Under the pieces are notes generated by a model that saw only the letters and a program-made list of their open reading frames with translations, had not been told where the DNA came from and did not search any database. The position numbers and the translations under genes are program-made. From Pelecanus crispus (Eukaryota > Chordata > Aves > Pelecaniformes > Pelecanidae): 64,000 bases of DNA. Shown piece by piece: positions 11,429-24,845 of the stretch (position 1 is its first letter; every line of letters starts with the position of its first letter). The DNA is taken from positions 70,015,710 to 70,079,709 of the forward strand of contig NC_134646.1 in NCBI RefSeq assembly GCF_030463565.1, written 5' to 3'.

Positions 11429-14400
11429 CTGAAATACTGATTCCCAAGCTCTCCAAAAAGTATCACCCTGGGACAGAAACGAAGCACAGAAAATTTCAGC
11501 CTAGCTGCTTTACATTTGGCAAAGTCAGAAGATCTCATAACAGGAGTGAATCACTAAAGATAGTGGAGGCAGACCTGAAGAACTCATGGTTGCGAAGCCA
11601 AACACTGAGCAGTCAGAAAACTCTGGAATTAATGTTAGATGATGAAATTTAATTTGCCTTATGTGGTCTTTAAACACTTTATGACATGTTTCTCTTGTTC
11701 CCTCCTGTTGAACAACCGCCTTGTCCAGTGCCCAGAATGAGTAGGGTTCAATTAATGAGCAGATCTTCTCAGGGAATATGTGAGTCCAATGTAAGAAAGC
11801 GAAGCTTTCTCCTTGCCTTGTCCTTTGAAATGGTGTACCTTTATTCAGTGACATAAAAAAGAAGTTTTTAAAACGTTCTACTTAGCCAGTCATCAATGAT
11901 ATCAAACTGGTAAGGTGCAGCAATCTTAAAGGCATCGAGAAGCAGGCATTAAATAGGAAAGTCTGAGGAACTATAACAGCAATTAAATTAGTATTAAAAA
12001 AGAAAATGCTTTTAAAAATCATCTGAAAAACAGAAGCCTACTTATTAAGAAGCACACATGCACTTTCTGTATCGCAGGGCTGTTGGTGGTAAAGAAAGCT
12101 TTTCTTACTGTTTTAATAGGCACATGAAATATGTTTATAGCTAAAATTAACATTTTGTGAAAAATTTCTGGTTAAAAAAATGAAAAAAAAATTAAAAAAC
12201 AAAACATGTTTGACAATGTCAGCAATTTTTCAGACAATATTGTGGTTTTAAAAAGAAAGAAAATTGGTTAAGATTTTTTCAACAGCTTCTTGAAACCCAT
12301 TAGCCTTGGCTGCCATTCTTAAAGCATTGTACAAGAAAATTCATGTATTTAGAGAGGTATAGATCAGTAGTTAAATCTGGTACTTTGTGAGGTTAATGAC
12401 CATACACAGTATGTCAATAGAATGGATGCTACCACGTTGCTTTCTGACTTTATTGAAAGGAATACACTGGAGAATGCATTTGAAGGTAGGCAGCCCTTAC
12501 TACTGAAAGGGGAATATACATCTTGGAAGATATGCTTTGCATCAAAACAGCTTTATGAACAAAAGCTGTTTCCCTGCAGAGGTATTTCTGATTCCGGATC
12601 TTTTATTGTGAAGGTCTTTGTTCCTCTATCGTGACACTGAAATGGTTAACAGCAAACTTTTGAAATCAGATTTGAAAAGCGTGATGAAAGAGCCTGATGT
12701 TTTGCCTGATTTTTTTTTTTTCTTTTCCTCTGCGGACAAAGGCCTTGAATGCTGAAGGCTGAAAAGCCTATTATCACCAGAAAGAAATGTAAGTAAACAA
12801 GGCATTACAATAATGAATTCTATAGTACATGACATGAAGGCAAGAACCAGCTCTGTGCAGCAAGCAGTGAAAGATTTGGCTGCATCTTGGCAATTTTTCA
12901 AGAATGATAACAATAACAGGTTTTGTCGCTTCAGACATGTAAATCAAAAGGATATTTCAGCACTAAAAATGATACTGAGAGTTTCTAACCATTGACCCCA
13001 AACCAGCATTCAAAAATACACATTAAAACTAAGAAGCTATAATCCTACAAGCCATGCACAATCAAACCTAAAGAGCTAAAAAGATTGAATTTTTAAAGTC
13101 CATTTGAAATTAGGTTGGCAATAACTACCCTTATCCACAGGAGAAGGAGTTCTGATATTCAAAGTTAAGATGCGCTAAAAAGGAATAATCCAAAAATTAT
13201 ACCAAGAATATATTTCAAAGCCACCATTTGAAATGGTCTGAAATTCCCCAATCTTTCTCCTAAATAAACAGCAAATACAGAGGCCACGTGCATGGGTAGT
13301 TTGGACTATAAGGACTCTGAGAATTTTATTTGTAGGAAGTGAAAGTGTGTATAAGTGAAACGTGAAGATGGTGAAATTCGATATTTAGGCTTTTTATAGT
13401 ACGTTAACAAACTGTGCAAATGTGCCTAAAAGCAAATAAAACCCACAGCTTGGCCATACTGGTGCAGCAGAGATTTGGCAGAGCAGAAGGGATCCGTTCA
13501 AAACCTCATCTACTGATAAAACTTAAAGCTGCCTGTTAAAACTCCCAAAGCAGGAGAGAATGCCCGTGTATGTGAGCAATACCTTACAAACTCTAAATGA
13601 ACACGGGAATGAAAGCGGAGTAAAGTAACCTGTTAATGGTGAATTGTATCTTCTGCACTGTCCACCTCATCCGTGAGGGAGGACACGAGCCCTTGCTGCG
13701 TCGGCAAGTGTAGCTCTTAATGGCACTGACAGCAGAGTATTGCTGACTTATCTGGGGCATCCTATGGGAATGAGCAGTGTCGCTTCAAGAGACATATCCA
13801 GACAGCAGGCAGGATTGGACTGGGCACTTGTTCGTTTCCTTACCTAAGCCCTAACTACACACTCATAGAAAAAAATAAAAAAGCAAACAAAGGAGCAAAA
13901 GAGGGCTGTAAACAAGACACATACTCAGGTGAAGCAAAACTTCACCACAGAAGGGGTGCAGGCTGAGTTCACGTATTGTCGCCAATGTAACTGAGGCCAC
14001 CAGCGTGCCTGGCAATGCCCAGTGCTGCAACACTACGGCCCCTTTTCTCTGACATTAAACCGAACAAGGGTGACAGATTCTCAGCTGCTGAATGACCTTC
14101 CCTTTGGGATTTGCCCCTCAAGAATTTTGTCAGAGCCGGGCTCGGAGAGCAGGAGCACAGGAAATTCAGGCAGCAAAACCACCACAAATCTCAGTTCCTA
14201 ACTTTGTGTTCCTCTGCATCAAACTGCCCCATGAAGACCAACCCAAAAGACTCCTCTTGACAAGCCCGATGCCTGAAAGGGCAGTACGGAAAAGACAGAA
14301 CTGCCTCTGAGGTGGTTTTAGGGTATGACCTAGAAAGGGAAGAGTAGCTAAGATGATTTGACTTGGGTGAAGATGACCTTCAGGGCAGAGTGCAATACAG

Positions 14401-16159
14401 GGTGTGAGAGGGGTCAGTAACAATTTTCTAATGAGGAGTGGAAAGCAGTACCACTCCATGCGGAGGCAAGAAAAACATCTTTCTTGTATAGACTGTCACC
14501 AAAGGGTCAGCACCCAGGCTGTCATGGGAAGTAGGCAAAGTTAAAGAAAGGATTTGGGGCATGGGAAAAAACCTTCCCTCTCGGCAGAATCAGATCCTGA
14601 TTTGATCCAGGCTTGGATTGATCCCAGGCTACAAGCATTTCTGCACAGCTCAGCCAACTCCAGTGCAAATAACCCCCAAAGCAGTGACACTCCAAGCCTG
14701 CTCCACGACCAAAGGCAGTAATAACACATTACAAACAAAATAATAAGTCCCACCACAAGTTCAGAAATTTCTGCACAGTGTTGCATGACATAACATGGCA
14801 TGCTCTTATACAGCTACGGGTAGTTTTGAATAGAGCAGAACAGTCTGAACATGTTCTGGATTAGCGCTTACCGTTATTCCCTAAAGAGCCAAGACCTTTC
14901 AGTAACAGGAGCACCTACAGAGCTAAAAAAAGAAAAAAAAAACCCCAAACCTCCCTTGAGCTCTTTAAGATCTACAGTAATCACATAAATTTATACAAAT
15001 CATGACGTTAGTAAACTGTGAGACCTTTGTTAAGGCTTCTACAAATAGGCTGGAGTGGAGCTGAAACCTGGACTCTCCAGGGAAATCTCCACTTTCCTAA
15101 AGGTCTGCCCCAGCTTCAACGTGTGGAGCTGAACAACTGAAAAAGCAGCTCTCAGTTTCAGCTGGCACCAAAATTGGAATCAAGATCAAAGATCTGGTTC
15201 ATGATCTGTCCCTGGTAGCCCAGCTCCACTGAAGGCAACAAAAGTTAGTTTCAGTTAAAGTTCTGGCTCAGGGTATATAAATGAACTAAATAAAGTGTCA
15301 GAAACTACGATCTTTTTCAGTTGACTTCGGGATTTTTTACTGATTCCATTTTATAAATCATTTTAATGTGCATATGACGTAACACTTTCATGCCAATTTG
15401 CATTGCTTGGTGCTGACTACTCTAATGTATATATGTACAGAAATGAGGAAGAACTATGAAGCCAAACCGAATGGCATAAACATTTGTGCTGTGAAACAAA
15501 ACTTGATTATTTGATAAAACATATAATTAGGTATTAATACTTCATAATCTGTAAACATTTACCTGAAAATCAGCAAACAGTTCTCCCGTTATTATTATAG
15601 AGACCTAATCATATAGCCCTTTCACAGGCAAAAATTACTGCCATTAATGTGTATACTCTTGTTTAAATATATGTGCCAGGGACAAAACCCATAATTGTCC
15701 ACATGCACTTATTTATTCAGAAGTATTCAGTACCCAGTATACTTACTGGAAGCAGTGGGATTACAGGTGATCAAGCAACTTTCAGCAGTATAAGTTACTA
15801 AACTTTCTGCTTTATCAGAATATCTCACACAAGCAGAAAATTTATTACTGTTACATTACAAAAGTTGTTGCATTAGCCATTGGGCTGGTATATTTTTTCT
15901 TAACATTAAATAGTTCCTCTAGAGTTTGCTACTTTCCACATACATAATTAATTCCCAAAGGATTTAAGTGATTTTAGTAACATACTGACGACATTAAAAT
16001 ACTTTATGTGTCTAGAAGTTGAACCCAATATTTTTATTAAACTACTGCATTTGGATTAAAATATAGGTAGTGAACTACAGCTCCCAGACACATTCCACAG
16101 TGTTCATGCTTAGTAGGTCACGAAATCATTGAAGTGTTATTGTAAAACTCAGGAAGACT

Positions 16160-16188
16160 GGGGGGTGGGGAGGGTGGTGGGGAATGGG
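16160..16188 (+). repeat. G-rich tract with G-quadruplex potential
   Basis: G runs of 6, 4, 3, 2, 4 and 3 separated by one to three bases fit the four-run G3+N1-7 quadruplex pattern on the plus strand. It stands alone in AT-rich intergenic DNA; no gene or promoter feature is adjacent. Confidence 0.75.
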
Positions 16189-16977
16189 ACGAACCAGAGT
16201 GAGAACAACCAGACCAACCCAGACAAATTGCACTACATTCCATAAGCCATACAGACTTACTACATGTTATTTATCCAGAGAAGACAATGTTATGCAGAAA
16301 TGAGGAATAACACAGCATGATATGAAGAGGAATTGCATGGTCAATTAATTTATTTTTTGTGAAAGGGAAGGAAGCTGTAAAAAGTTGTCATCGGACAATT
16401 TAGTCCTAATAGGAGAGAGTTTTAGGCTCATTATTACATGTGCCAGGTTCTTTACCTGTAGAAGTTATTGAGTGAGTTACAGAGAGGAAAGCATGAAATA
16501 TCTGTAACTTTTGTGTTCTGGTGGCTATAATTGTACCCTTTAATTTCCACCCTGGCAACAGACACATGAAACATGAGAGATTTGTTGAGCATTATGCCCA
16601 AATTAGCAAATTATAATGATTTTTTTTCCACTATAAACCTGTTCCTAGAAATATTTTCCTATTGTGGGAACCCCTTTTGGCTCACAGTGAACACTCCCCT
16701 TCCAACAGAAACTTCATCTGGTGCCTGGTTAGGTACCACCGAGGGCTCTAAGCTTCCTGGCACTGTCAGGATACATTTCATGCTTAATATGAGCACGTGA
16801 TGGGTATGCTTCCTGTTCACTGCACGTCCAGTGACTAGTCTAATAGCTAACTCTGACTACCTCAGATGGTAGCGGTGTTTTTTCTACCTTTGCTCAGCTT
16901 CTCTTTTCATTTCTCATTGGCCAGGGCCTTAAATTACACCTGTCTACTTCATACATCCTACTGGGTTACTGCTCTGT

Positions 16978-17050
16978 GCAGCTACACCTGAGAGACCAAA
17001 ACCCTATTAGACTAGGTGCTGTACAAATACCAGTTTAAAAAAAAAAAAAA
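16978..17050. repeat. Possible ancient repeat with A-rich end
   Basis: CCCTATTAGACTAGGTGCTG followed by TACAAATACCAG resembles a widespread old amniote repeat motif, here followed by a 14-base A run (17037-17050). Assignment is tentative. Confidence 0.3.
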
Positions 17051-20000
17051 GAAGATTGATCCCAGCATAAAGAATAAGGCAGAAATGGAGAAGGAGTATG
17101 CCTGAGGAGATGTAGTAATGCTAACAGGTGTTTGTGCACTTTATAGGACCTCCTCCTAGAGTGTTTTAGAAAGTAAGTCTGTATGCCAAAGTTAGGTCAG
17201 AAGAGATGACAAGAAAAGAAAAATCAAAATAAAAAAAGGAACAAACCGGCACAGATAGGACTGACTGCAGAACAAGATCAGGCTGGTTTAGCTAATTCAA
17301 GAATACACACTAATGTACTTAGATCTAGTCTGCCTGTGAATACATATATTTGCATTCTTTGTAACAATGCAGCCTGTATTAATGTTTGGATAATAAGGTA
17401 TTAATGATTAGATAACAAAGACCTACATCCCCTACAGCAGCAGTCCTCTGCAGTTGAACATCTGTGATTGTCGAGGTCCTCACCTGCAGGGCAGAAAGGT
17501 CCTAATTTTCTCATACCTTAACAGCAAAAGCTTGGACAAGATTTAGTGCCAATTGGCTAGCCATCTATTAATGGGGTTTATGTGCTTTAAGAAGAATTTT
17601 GGTGTTAGGTTTCTTTCTGTTACATTTATAAAATTATGCTGCTCTTTTATCTCTTTTATTTAGTATTTTTGTTACACAAACTGATTTACAGCAGTCCATT
17701 ATTAATATTTTCAGTTAACTTGTCTAAAATCAGTGCTTTGCAATACTTTATTGTTTCAGGCACTGGTCCCTGGAAAGCTGTCTGTGATTCCCAGATCAGG
17801 TCTGGAAGTCTTCTGTCCCTTCTGGGAATATGTGTTTAGTGTCTGACTCTTCCAGTTCATAATCCTGTACCTCAGGTCTCTGAGATGGCAGGGTGGCAAG
17901 GTTAGGTGCTGCAACCTTCAGCACTACAGTACTGAAGGTCTCGCCATGCAAACACTGACTAAGCACAGCAAAGGTCATTGAACAAATCCTACTATGCAGG
18001 TAAGCTGGAATAGCTGAGGGTGTCCCTAAAGACTGGATACTGCCAGCTTTCTGGATGTCAGATAACTCAAACATCAGGGGACCTTCGGTTCTACATCGCA
18101 ATAGTGTAACAAATTCTGCTTTTTTTTCCCCTCCTATCCCTCAGGCTTACTAAAAGATCCTCTGCACACATTTTTACTTATATAATCAATGTATGGGTCA
18201 AAATCATCAAGAAATAAAGAATAGGTATCGTATCAACAATTCACTATTGCAGTAAATTACATTTGTTAAAATTAGAAACTTGTTGAATAAGGCCTTGATG
18301 ATAATTGCTAAAGTTGAGTATTTATGGGAAAGTGACACAGACTTAGCCATTAGAAAAGCAAAATTCAGCATTTTCAAAGTGCGGGTTTTCACTGACTATT
18401 GAAATTCAATATGCTATCACTGGAATTATTTATTGATCTATTTAACAGTTTTACAGACCATTGCCATATACTTGTTAACATTTGAAAAGCAAAACCAAAA
18501 CAGCTATCTTTTATGTTCAGTCCATCTTGTACTATGACACATTTCCTGGATGAACTATAAGCAATAAATTCCATGTTTGCTACGTGTTTTTGCAAAACTA
18601 TAAAATCTATGGAGGCATCAAAAATAAAATTTAATAACACAGATGATGCCTAGACATTCCTTTCCCATTGAAACTCCTAAGGGCTGACTGGCAGAGGAAT
18701 CTAGATGTGCATTTCCCACTGATTTCAGTAAAAGCTGTGAATAAATCCTCAAAGTAACTTAGTCACTGAAATATCTTACTCATAGATGATTGCCATCTAA
18801 CACCATGTCCATTCCTGATTTAGGAGCCTGTGGGAGCAGAGAGCACTTCTGGAAGAAGAAAGAGCTGCTTTACCAGATGCAATTGCAGTTCGGAGGAGAG
18901 GACAAGCCCCAGGAGCCAAAGCGGCTGACCCGCCTGGATTTGGGCACCTAACTCTGTCAGGTGTGCACCTCCAGCAGGCTCCTGCACCCATGCTCTGCTC
19001 TCATTCACAGCAAGAACTTTAACCAACATTTTCCATCCCCTTGGTCATTTTATGATGAAACTTTGCATCTGTCCCACTGGTGGTGTTCTGCTTCTTATAG
19101 TTACCACAGGAACGCGAAGAGGCAGAACATACAGAATACTGGTTAATGAAGATGGACAGAAAGAACTTTTTTATCCCTGCTCCAAGGGATATCTTTTATT
19201 TATTCATAATAGAATATCTCTAAGAAGAGACATTTGGAAAGACAGACTAACCAAATAACTTGGCCACTGGGGATCTGGTAGAGCTGAGTTTAAGCAAATT
19301 TCTCATAACATCCAGAAGAAGAATTTGAGTCTGGTCCTTCATCTCCCTAACAGGTGTTCTAACTACTTAACTCCTCTGGACATATGCACACAGTCTCTCC
19401 CCCACTCACTCTGTCTCCCTCCATTTCCCAAAATGTTTCTGCTTCATGCTTAGAGCCCACCCGCTGGCTGTCCTCCTGCTTCTTTGCACAGATTGAGATG
19501 TTGGCTTTGGCTCTGGGCAGCAGTAATAGCAAACTGTATGCAAGTTTCTACATGGTAAAGAATGGAAACATTTTCTTCTTAGTGTACCTGGTTCAAAAAG
19601 GAATGAAATCAGAATACATTGAATATAGCTCTATGATACAATTTGCACCCCAAAACTACTAATAGTTGAGTCTAGTCCTAAAAACTGTACAATTTCATCA
19701 AATACAATTCTGCTATTTCTAAAAGAATTGCTGGAGTTTCCCCATAATATGTTTGCAAATCTTAGAAAAAAAATTGAAATATTTAGATGGAACTGAAAAT
19801 ATTTAGAGAAGAAAAATGAAGTTTTACAGTCCAGTACCTAAATTCAGCTAAGACATACTTGGACTGGGATAATTAAATTGCCACACTTTGTCTGACTTCA
19901 AAAAAGTTGTTCTTCAGGACAAAAGCTAGGATAAGTGGAAAAGGAAAGCTTTACGTTTAGAACTATAAATTTTGGAACAAAAGAACACATTTCATTTGTT

Positions 20001-23000
20001 TAGTTTTTCATACTTACTCAACCAGATACTTTATCAACGGTGTGATACCATTTAAAAGTAACTGTTCATGTACAGTATCTACATATGTATCTCCATTGTA
20101 ATATTAAATGACCGAATTAGGGAAAAAAAAAAAAAGAGTTTGTATGTAAAAAATGTCCTTTTACCCACGTTGGCTCATGATGGGTAACAGACCATCAGTA
20201 TTAGACTTGCTTGGAATTGAAGAACAAGATCTTTGGATCTGTATAAAAAAGAGGTTAAGCATTTCACCTTTAAATCTGGTACCAAAAGCTAAGGACAAAA
20301 TCTTGCATAAGAAAATGAGAGATAAGTCACTGTTATCCACGTGGGTGGGTTTTCACCATCATCGGCTTTTCCTTCAGTCCTGGTGCTCAGTGAGGACCAG
20401 GAGAGCAAGACGAGCAGTACTTGCACTCACTCATGGGGCTTTGCGCTGGGACTGTGCTGTGCACAGCAGCTGTGCCGGGCAAAACAGTCAGCTAGACTAC
20501 GGGCAAAGTAGCTTACCCTGAAATCTGAAGCAGGAACAGCCAGGTACAGGCTGACCTGTCCTCTAAACCTGAAAACACACGACCATTTGTCACAGCCTCC
20601 AGGGAAGTATGGATCTTTCACTTGCAACACCGCAGCATCTTTTGGTAACCTTACAAGTGCACCGACTCCTCACTGAGCAGAATTTAGTCCTCAGTATTTT
20701 AAGGCATCACAGTTAAGAGCAAATCTTTTCCAATAACAAGAAAAAACATTTTCACCCTTTGGTCAATAAACATTTTCAAGCGCTGCAGAAGCTAAACAAG
20801 ATAGCTCTAAAGGTTTGGGAATACTAAGCCCTGATTGATTAGAATTAACCATTTATAATACAGAAGCAATTGCTTCATTCATGCCTCAGCGTCTTGCAGG
20901 ATTTCATGAGGTATTTGAGGGATGCAGGTTTTAAATGAAAATACGACATTTTAAAATGTAAAATTCAACATAGTGGTTGCAGCTAAGAAGTCTGAATTAG
21001 GCAAGTCAGCATTCTCACTTTCTGTCATTTTATTTGTAAAGCTGTATTTCCTTTGGTGGTTCAGGTTTATTGTTAATGCATTTGAATATTGTGGCACATC
21101 ACAAATATTCTAAGACTGGGCTTAACTACTAGAATGGAAGAGTGTTGATTTCATGCCATGCCTTGCGATAGATGTGCCTTTGTGTAAAGCAGTAAAAATT
21201 GGTAGAGATGGGATACAAGTAGCAGTAAAAAGAAAAATGTTGAGACTCTTTCTTTTAAAATACATCCTGCAGTTTAGCTATAAAGCTCCTTATTTTTAGA
21301 AAACCAGCAGAATTGTTCAGGCTCTGCCCCTGCAGTTTCAATAGCAGTCTAGTGCTTTAAAACCCTGACCTTGAAAAGAAAGCGTTTACATTGTAAATGT
21401 ACTGGCAGTATGTAGACTATTCTATGACTGAGTATCCAACTGCGGCAAAAAGTTCAGAAGCACGTTTTCTTTATTCTGAAAGGCCTAATCCATGGGGCTT
21501 TTTTAGTGGTAAAAGCACTTGGCACTAATTGTGACTTAGTTCTAGCAGTGAACCTGTATAATTCTCAAATTTTGCACAGCCAATTAATTCCCATGAATAC
21601 CAGGAGTCATGGACTCTGATAGGTGTTGATATACAGCATTTTTTGATGCTCAGATTTTCTGCAAACATAGGGGACCTCTCAAAGCTGGTTCTTGTGTCTA
21701 AAATGCAGTATGGTTTCATAGCTTGGGATTGTACATGAGTTTACAAGGACCAGAGTACTTAAAGAATAAGCAAAAAACAATCCGTGCAGGTAACACAGGG
21801 ATGAAGTGTGGCACTAGAGAGATGCGTAGCCGCTCCTGCTCTTGGGGCTGCCTGTCGGAGGAAGTATGATGGAGATTAGGCAAAGCACAACTGCAAGGAC
21901 ACCCTGCATTGGGTCCAATTTGCAGCAAATCTTTTGTAAAAAGTCTCACTTCCCCCACCTCAGCACAAAGTTATCAGGTTCTCCATTCTGGTATGGAGGC
22001 CCCGGTCACAACCCTACAGTTTAGGGAGACTTCTCTCTTGCTTCTAAAGCAGTGATTCATCATTTTTATTATGTATGAAAAATGAGCACACCTTCTCCAA
22101 ACTTACAGTTCTCATCCTTTAAAAACAGGATGAGTGTTCTGAGCATTAATAAACAAATCTGTTAATTTGTGCTAAAATTAAACTGGTCATTTAAAGAAAT
22201 TTAGCATCTGTTCTTTGTCCTGAATAATCTTAAAACAACAGACTCAACTCTCCATGTAGCTAAAATTAATTGAAAACTTGTGCACAAGCTGTACTTTATA
22301 AAAACAGGTTGTAATTAAGGTAAGTTACTAATTCTTGTGTTATCTAATTGTTGTAATTATACAGGATCCAAAGAGGGTCAGGTCGATAGTTCAGTTAACT
22401 CTGAAGTGGAGCTACATCAGAGACGTAGCCAGTCACCATCCTCCTCCACAGCTGTCTTCCCCAAATAAGTCTGCTAGATATGACAGTGATTCAGTGGTAG
22501 GAGGTACACTGGACATGTCAAGAGTCCCCAGTACATTTTTTGGCACAAATATCACTGGCTGAAGCTGGCATAAATGACTGAGGTCACGTCATGGTTGCCT
22601 CAACGTCATATTGAAAAAGCCTTATCAGGGAAGCTGAGGCACCAGCACAAGGAGACCCCCTCAGTTGCAGTGGCACCACAACTGTGCTAACAAAGTCTAA
22701 AGGGGCCCGTTGGTTGGCAAGATCTAGAAATTTCATTAGCTGATCATACCCTGCTATGTTGAATGAAGTAGCTGATGAAAATATTAAGAATAAAACCCCT
22801 CCAATTCTGGGCATGTTCCATTAATTTGCACTAAAGCTGATACAAACATGACCTTTTAGAGCAGTCTTGTGAAAATTTGAGATTGGGGCACTTTCAGAAA
22901 GGCTACTGAGGCAGCAGTTACTGCTATACAGGCTCTCACGCCTTTCAAACATCCTCAGCACTGTGTGTTATGCTTCTTAAGTAAATAATTGCTGCAGTCT

Positions 23001-24654
23001 CCGCATCTCAGCTGGACAGTTTAATACAGAGCTGGTTATACTCCAGTGTCAACGGCAGCTTGATAGTTACATCCAGGGACTCCATTTGACAAGATAAATA
23101 ATCAGGTCACTGTACACTGCTTGTTACACATTCGATTGAATCCCACCTGCAGGAATTCATCAAATGGAGCCAACAAGACTGTCTTTCTAGCATTTGATAT
23201 CCTGAAGTAAAATGGTGTCAACTCAAAGGTCCTGGTTCTTCTTCAGCACATCCATCAAACAATCAATGAAGACCTCAAACAAATGATCATAGAAGGTCAC
23301 AGCCTTGCCAAATATAACCACTTTGTAAACAGTGAAAGCACAAAATAGCTATACATTTTTAGGGTTTTATAAATAAACCAAGGTAGTCAGTTTGGGAGTT
23401 ACTTTTAATTAAAAAGGGTATCTTGAACAAAAGTAGCACTCTGTTCCTCCAGTTATGTGATCTTAGTAAAATAGGTGATCCTTTACACTCTTCAAGTAGT
23501 TAAAACTATGGAAGTCTTTGTGTCCTACACTTTGAGACAGTGTTGTAGGATTAACAACCATTTTCCCACTTAAATATTTTTAAATTTTTTTTAAATTAAT
23601 TTTTTTTAAAAATTGTTAAAATTTCTTTTGCAGAAAATCTCATGGAGAGTGTGGGAAGCTTGTCTTTCAAAATGGTTACTTTCTCCTAAGTAGAAGTGAG
23701 GTCCCAGTACAATGCTGCATCTATACTCTGCTTGAATAAGTGGTCATACAAGCAGGATACAGCCCACCATACTCCCTGACCTGGCTCTCTGAGGACATAT
23801 TTATGGAGACAGGATGATTACAACTGAGCTCCCAGTGTCCACAATATGCAAAACTCAGGCTGCCCATCAGTTCCAGCTACCTTTGTATGGTCTGAGATAT
23901 GGGATGAGTGGCCTTCTAGGAAAGATGCCAAGAAATCTGGTTTACGGGCTGTCAGCCAGACCATGGCACCCGGATGGCAAAAGCAATGCAGAACGGCAGC
24001 CTAGTCATCCTGCAGCTCAACCTGCGGACACCGCCAGCATATACCCAGCCCGTGCCAAGTGACGGAGGTACCCAGAAAACCAGTCTGACCCCTCTTCCCT
24101 GGCTGCTTTGAGGCTTGCGGTGCCAGTGTGAAGAGAGTTTATGATGAGAAAGCAGAGGAGAAGAAGCCTATATACACAGGGGCATTTTGAGAAGAACAGC
24201 GTGTTTCCACTGTTCCTCCTGCAGCTGAGATCACAGGTTTCTCTTAAAGAAAGCAGCTGCTGGCTACATTATTAATGGGAACACTATGATGACACAAAGA
24301 GAAAAAAAAGGTAATTTCTATTTTTAGGCAAACATTTGAATCTAGAACTAGAAACACAAAAATGCCCCTCATTGGAATAATTTTATTTGGTAATGTTATG
24401 CAGCAGAGCTGAGGTTTCTTGGATGCCATTTCTGAGCATTTCTCATGCTATCAACTACAGATTTTCTTAAAATTTCACCTTCCTTTGGAATTTTAGATAT
24501 TATTTATGTTTGATTGTGGATAATCACATGATTCCTACAAATTTCTTGTTTAGCTTCAGGTTAAGTTGAACTTTATTTAAACGCAGTTGGTCTTTTTCTT
24601 TATTTTGACACAGAATATTTTCTGCATTTAAGCACCTATAGCTAGTCTCACATA

Positions 24655-24845
24655 AGTCCTAGAAAACAGAATAAATAGGTCATCTCGTCTATTCCTCTGC
24701 CTCAAGGGAGAATCCACTAGACCTATGTCATCCCTGACAGATATTTGTCTAACTTGTTCTAAACAGCTCTAACGATCGAATTTCCACGTTCTCCTTATCT
24801 ATTCCAATGCTTAAATATCTTCTCAAATTGAAATAATTATGAAAT
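24655..24845 (-). mobile_element. Ancient CR1/L3-type LINE fragment, antisense
   Basis: Contains TCATCTCGTCTATTCCTCTG followed by a stretch resembling CCTATGTCATCCCTGACAGA, then TTTGTCTAACTTGTTCTAAA and CAATGCTTAAATATCTTCT. This order fits the antisense 3' region of old amniote CR1/L3 elements. It is heavily diverged, so boundaries are approximate. Confidence 0.65.

Larger units (their letters stand above)
4990..24654. other. Intergenic, no gene recognised
   Basis: Nearly 20 kb of AT-rich DNA with no open frame above 122 codons (20153-20521, unrecognised). It contains homopolymers, a few possible decayed repeats and one G-rich tract, each listed separately. The stretches around 8.55-8.72 and 10.24-10.54 kb are rich in TAAT-type cores and might be conserved elements. 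No exon with convincing splice sites was seen. Confidence 0.65.

Noticed and set aside
20153..20521. 122-codon plus-strand open frame
   Set aside because: No recognised similarity or exon signals; the antisense frame in the same place is also open.
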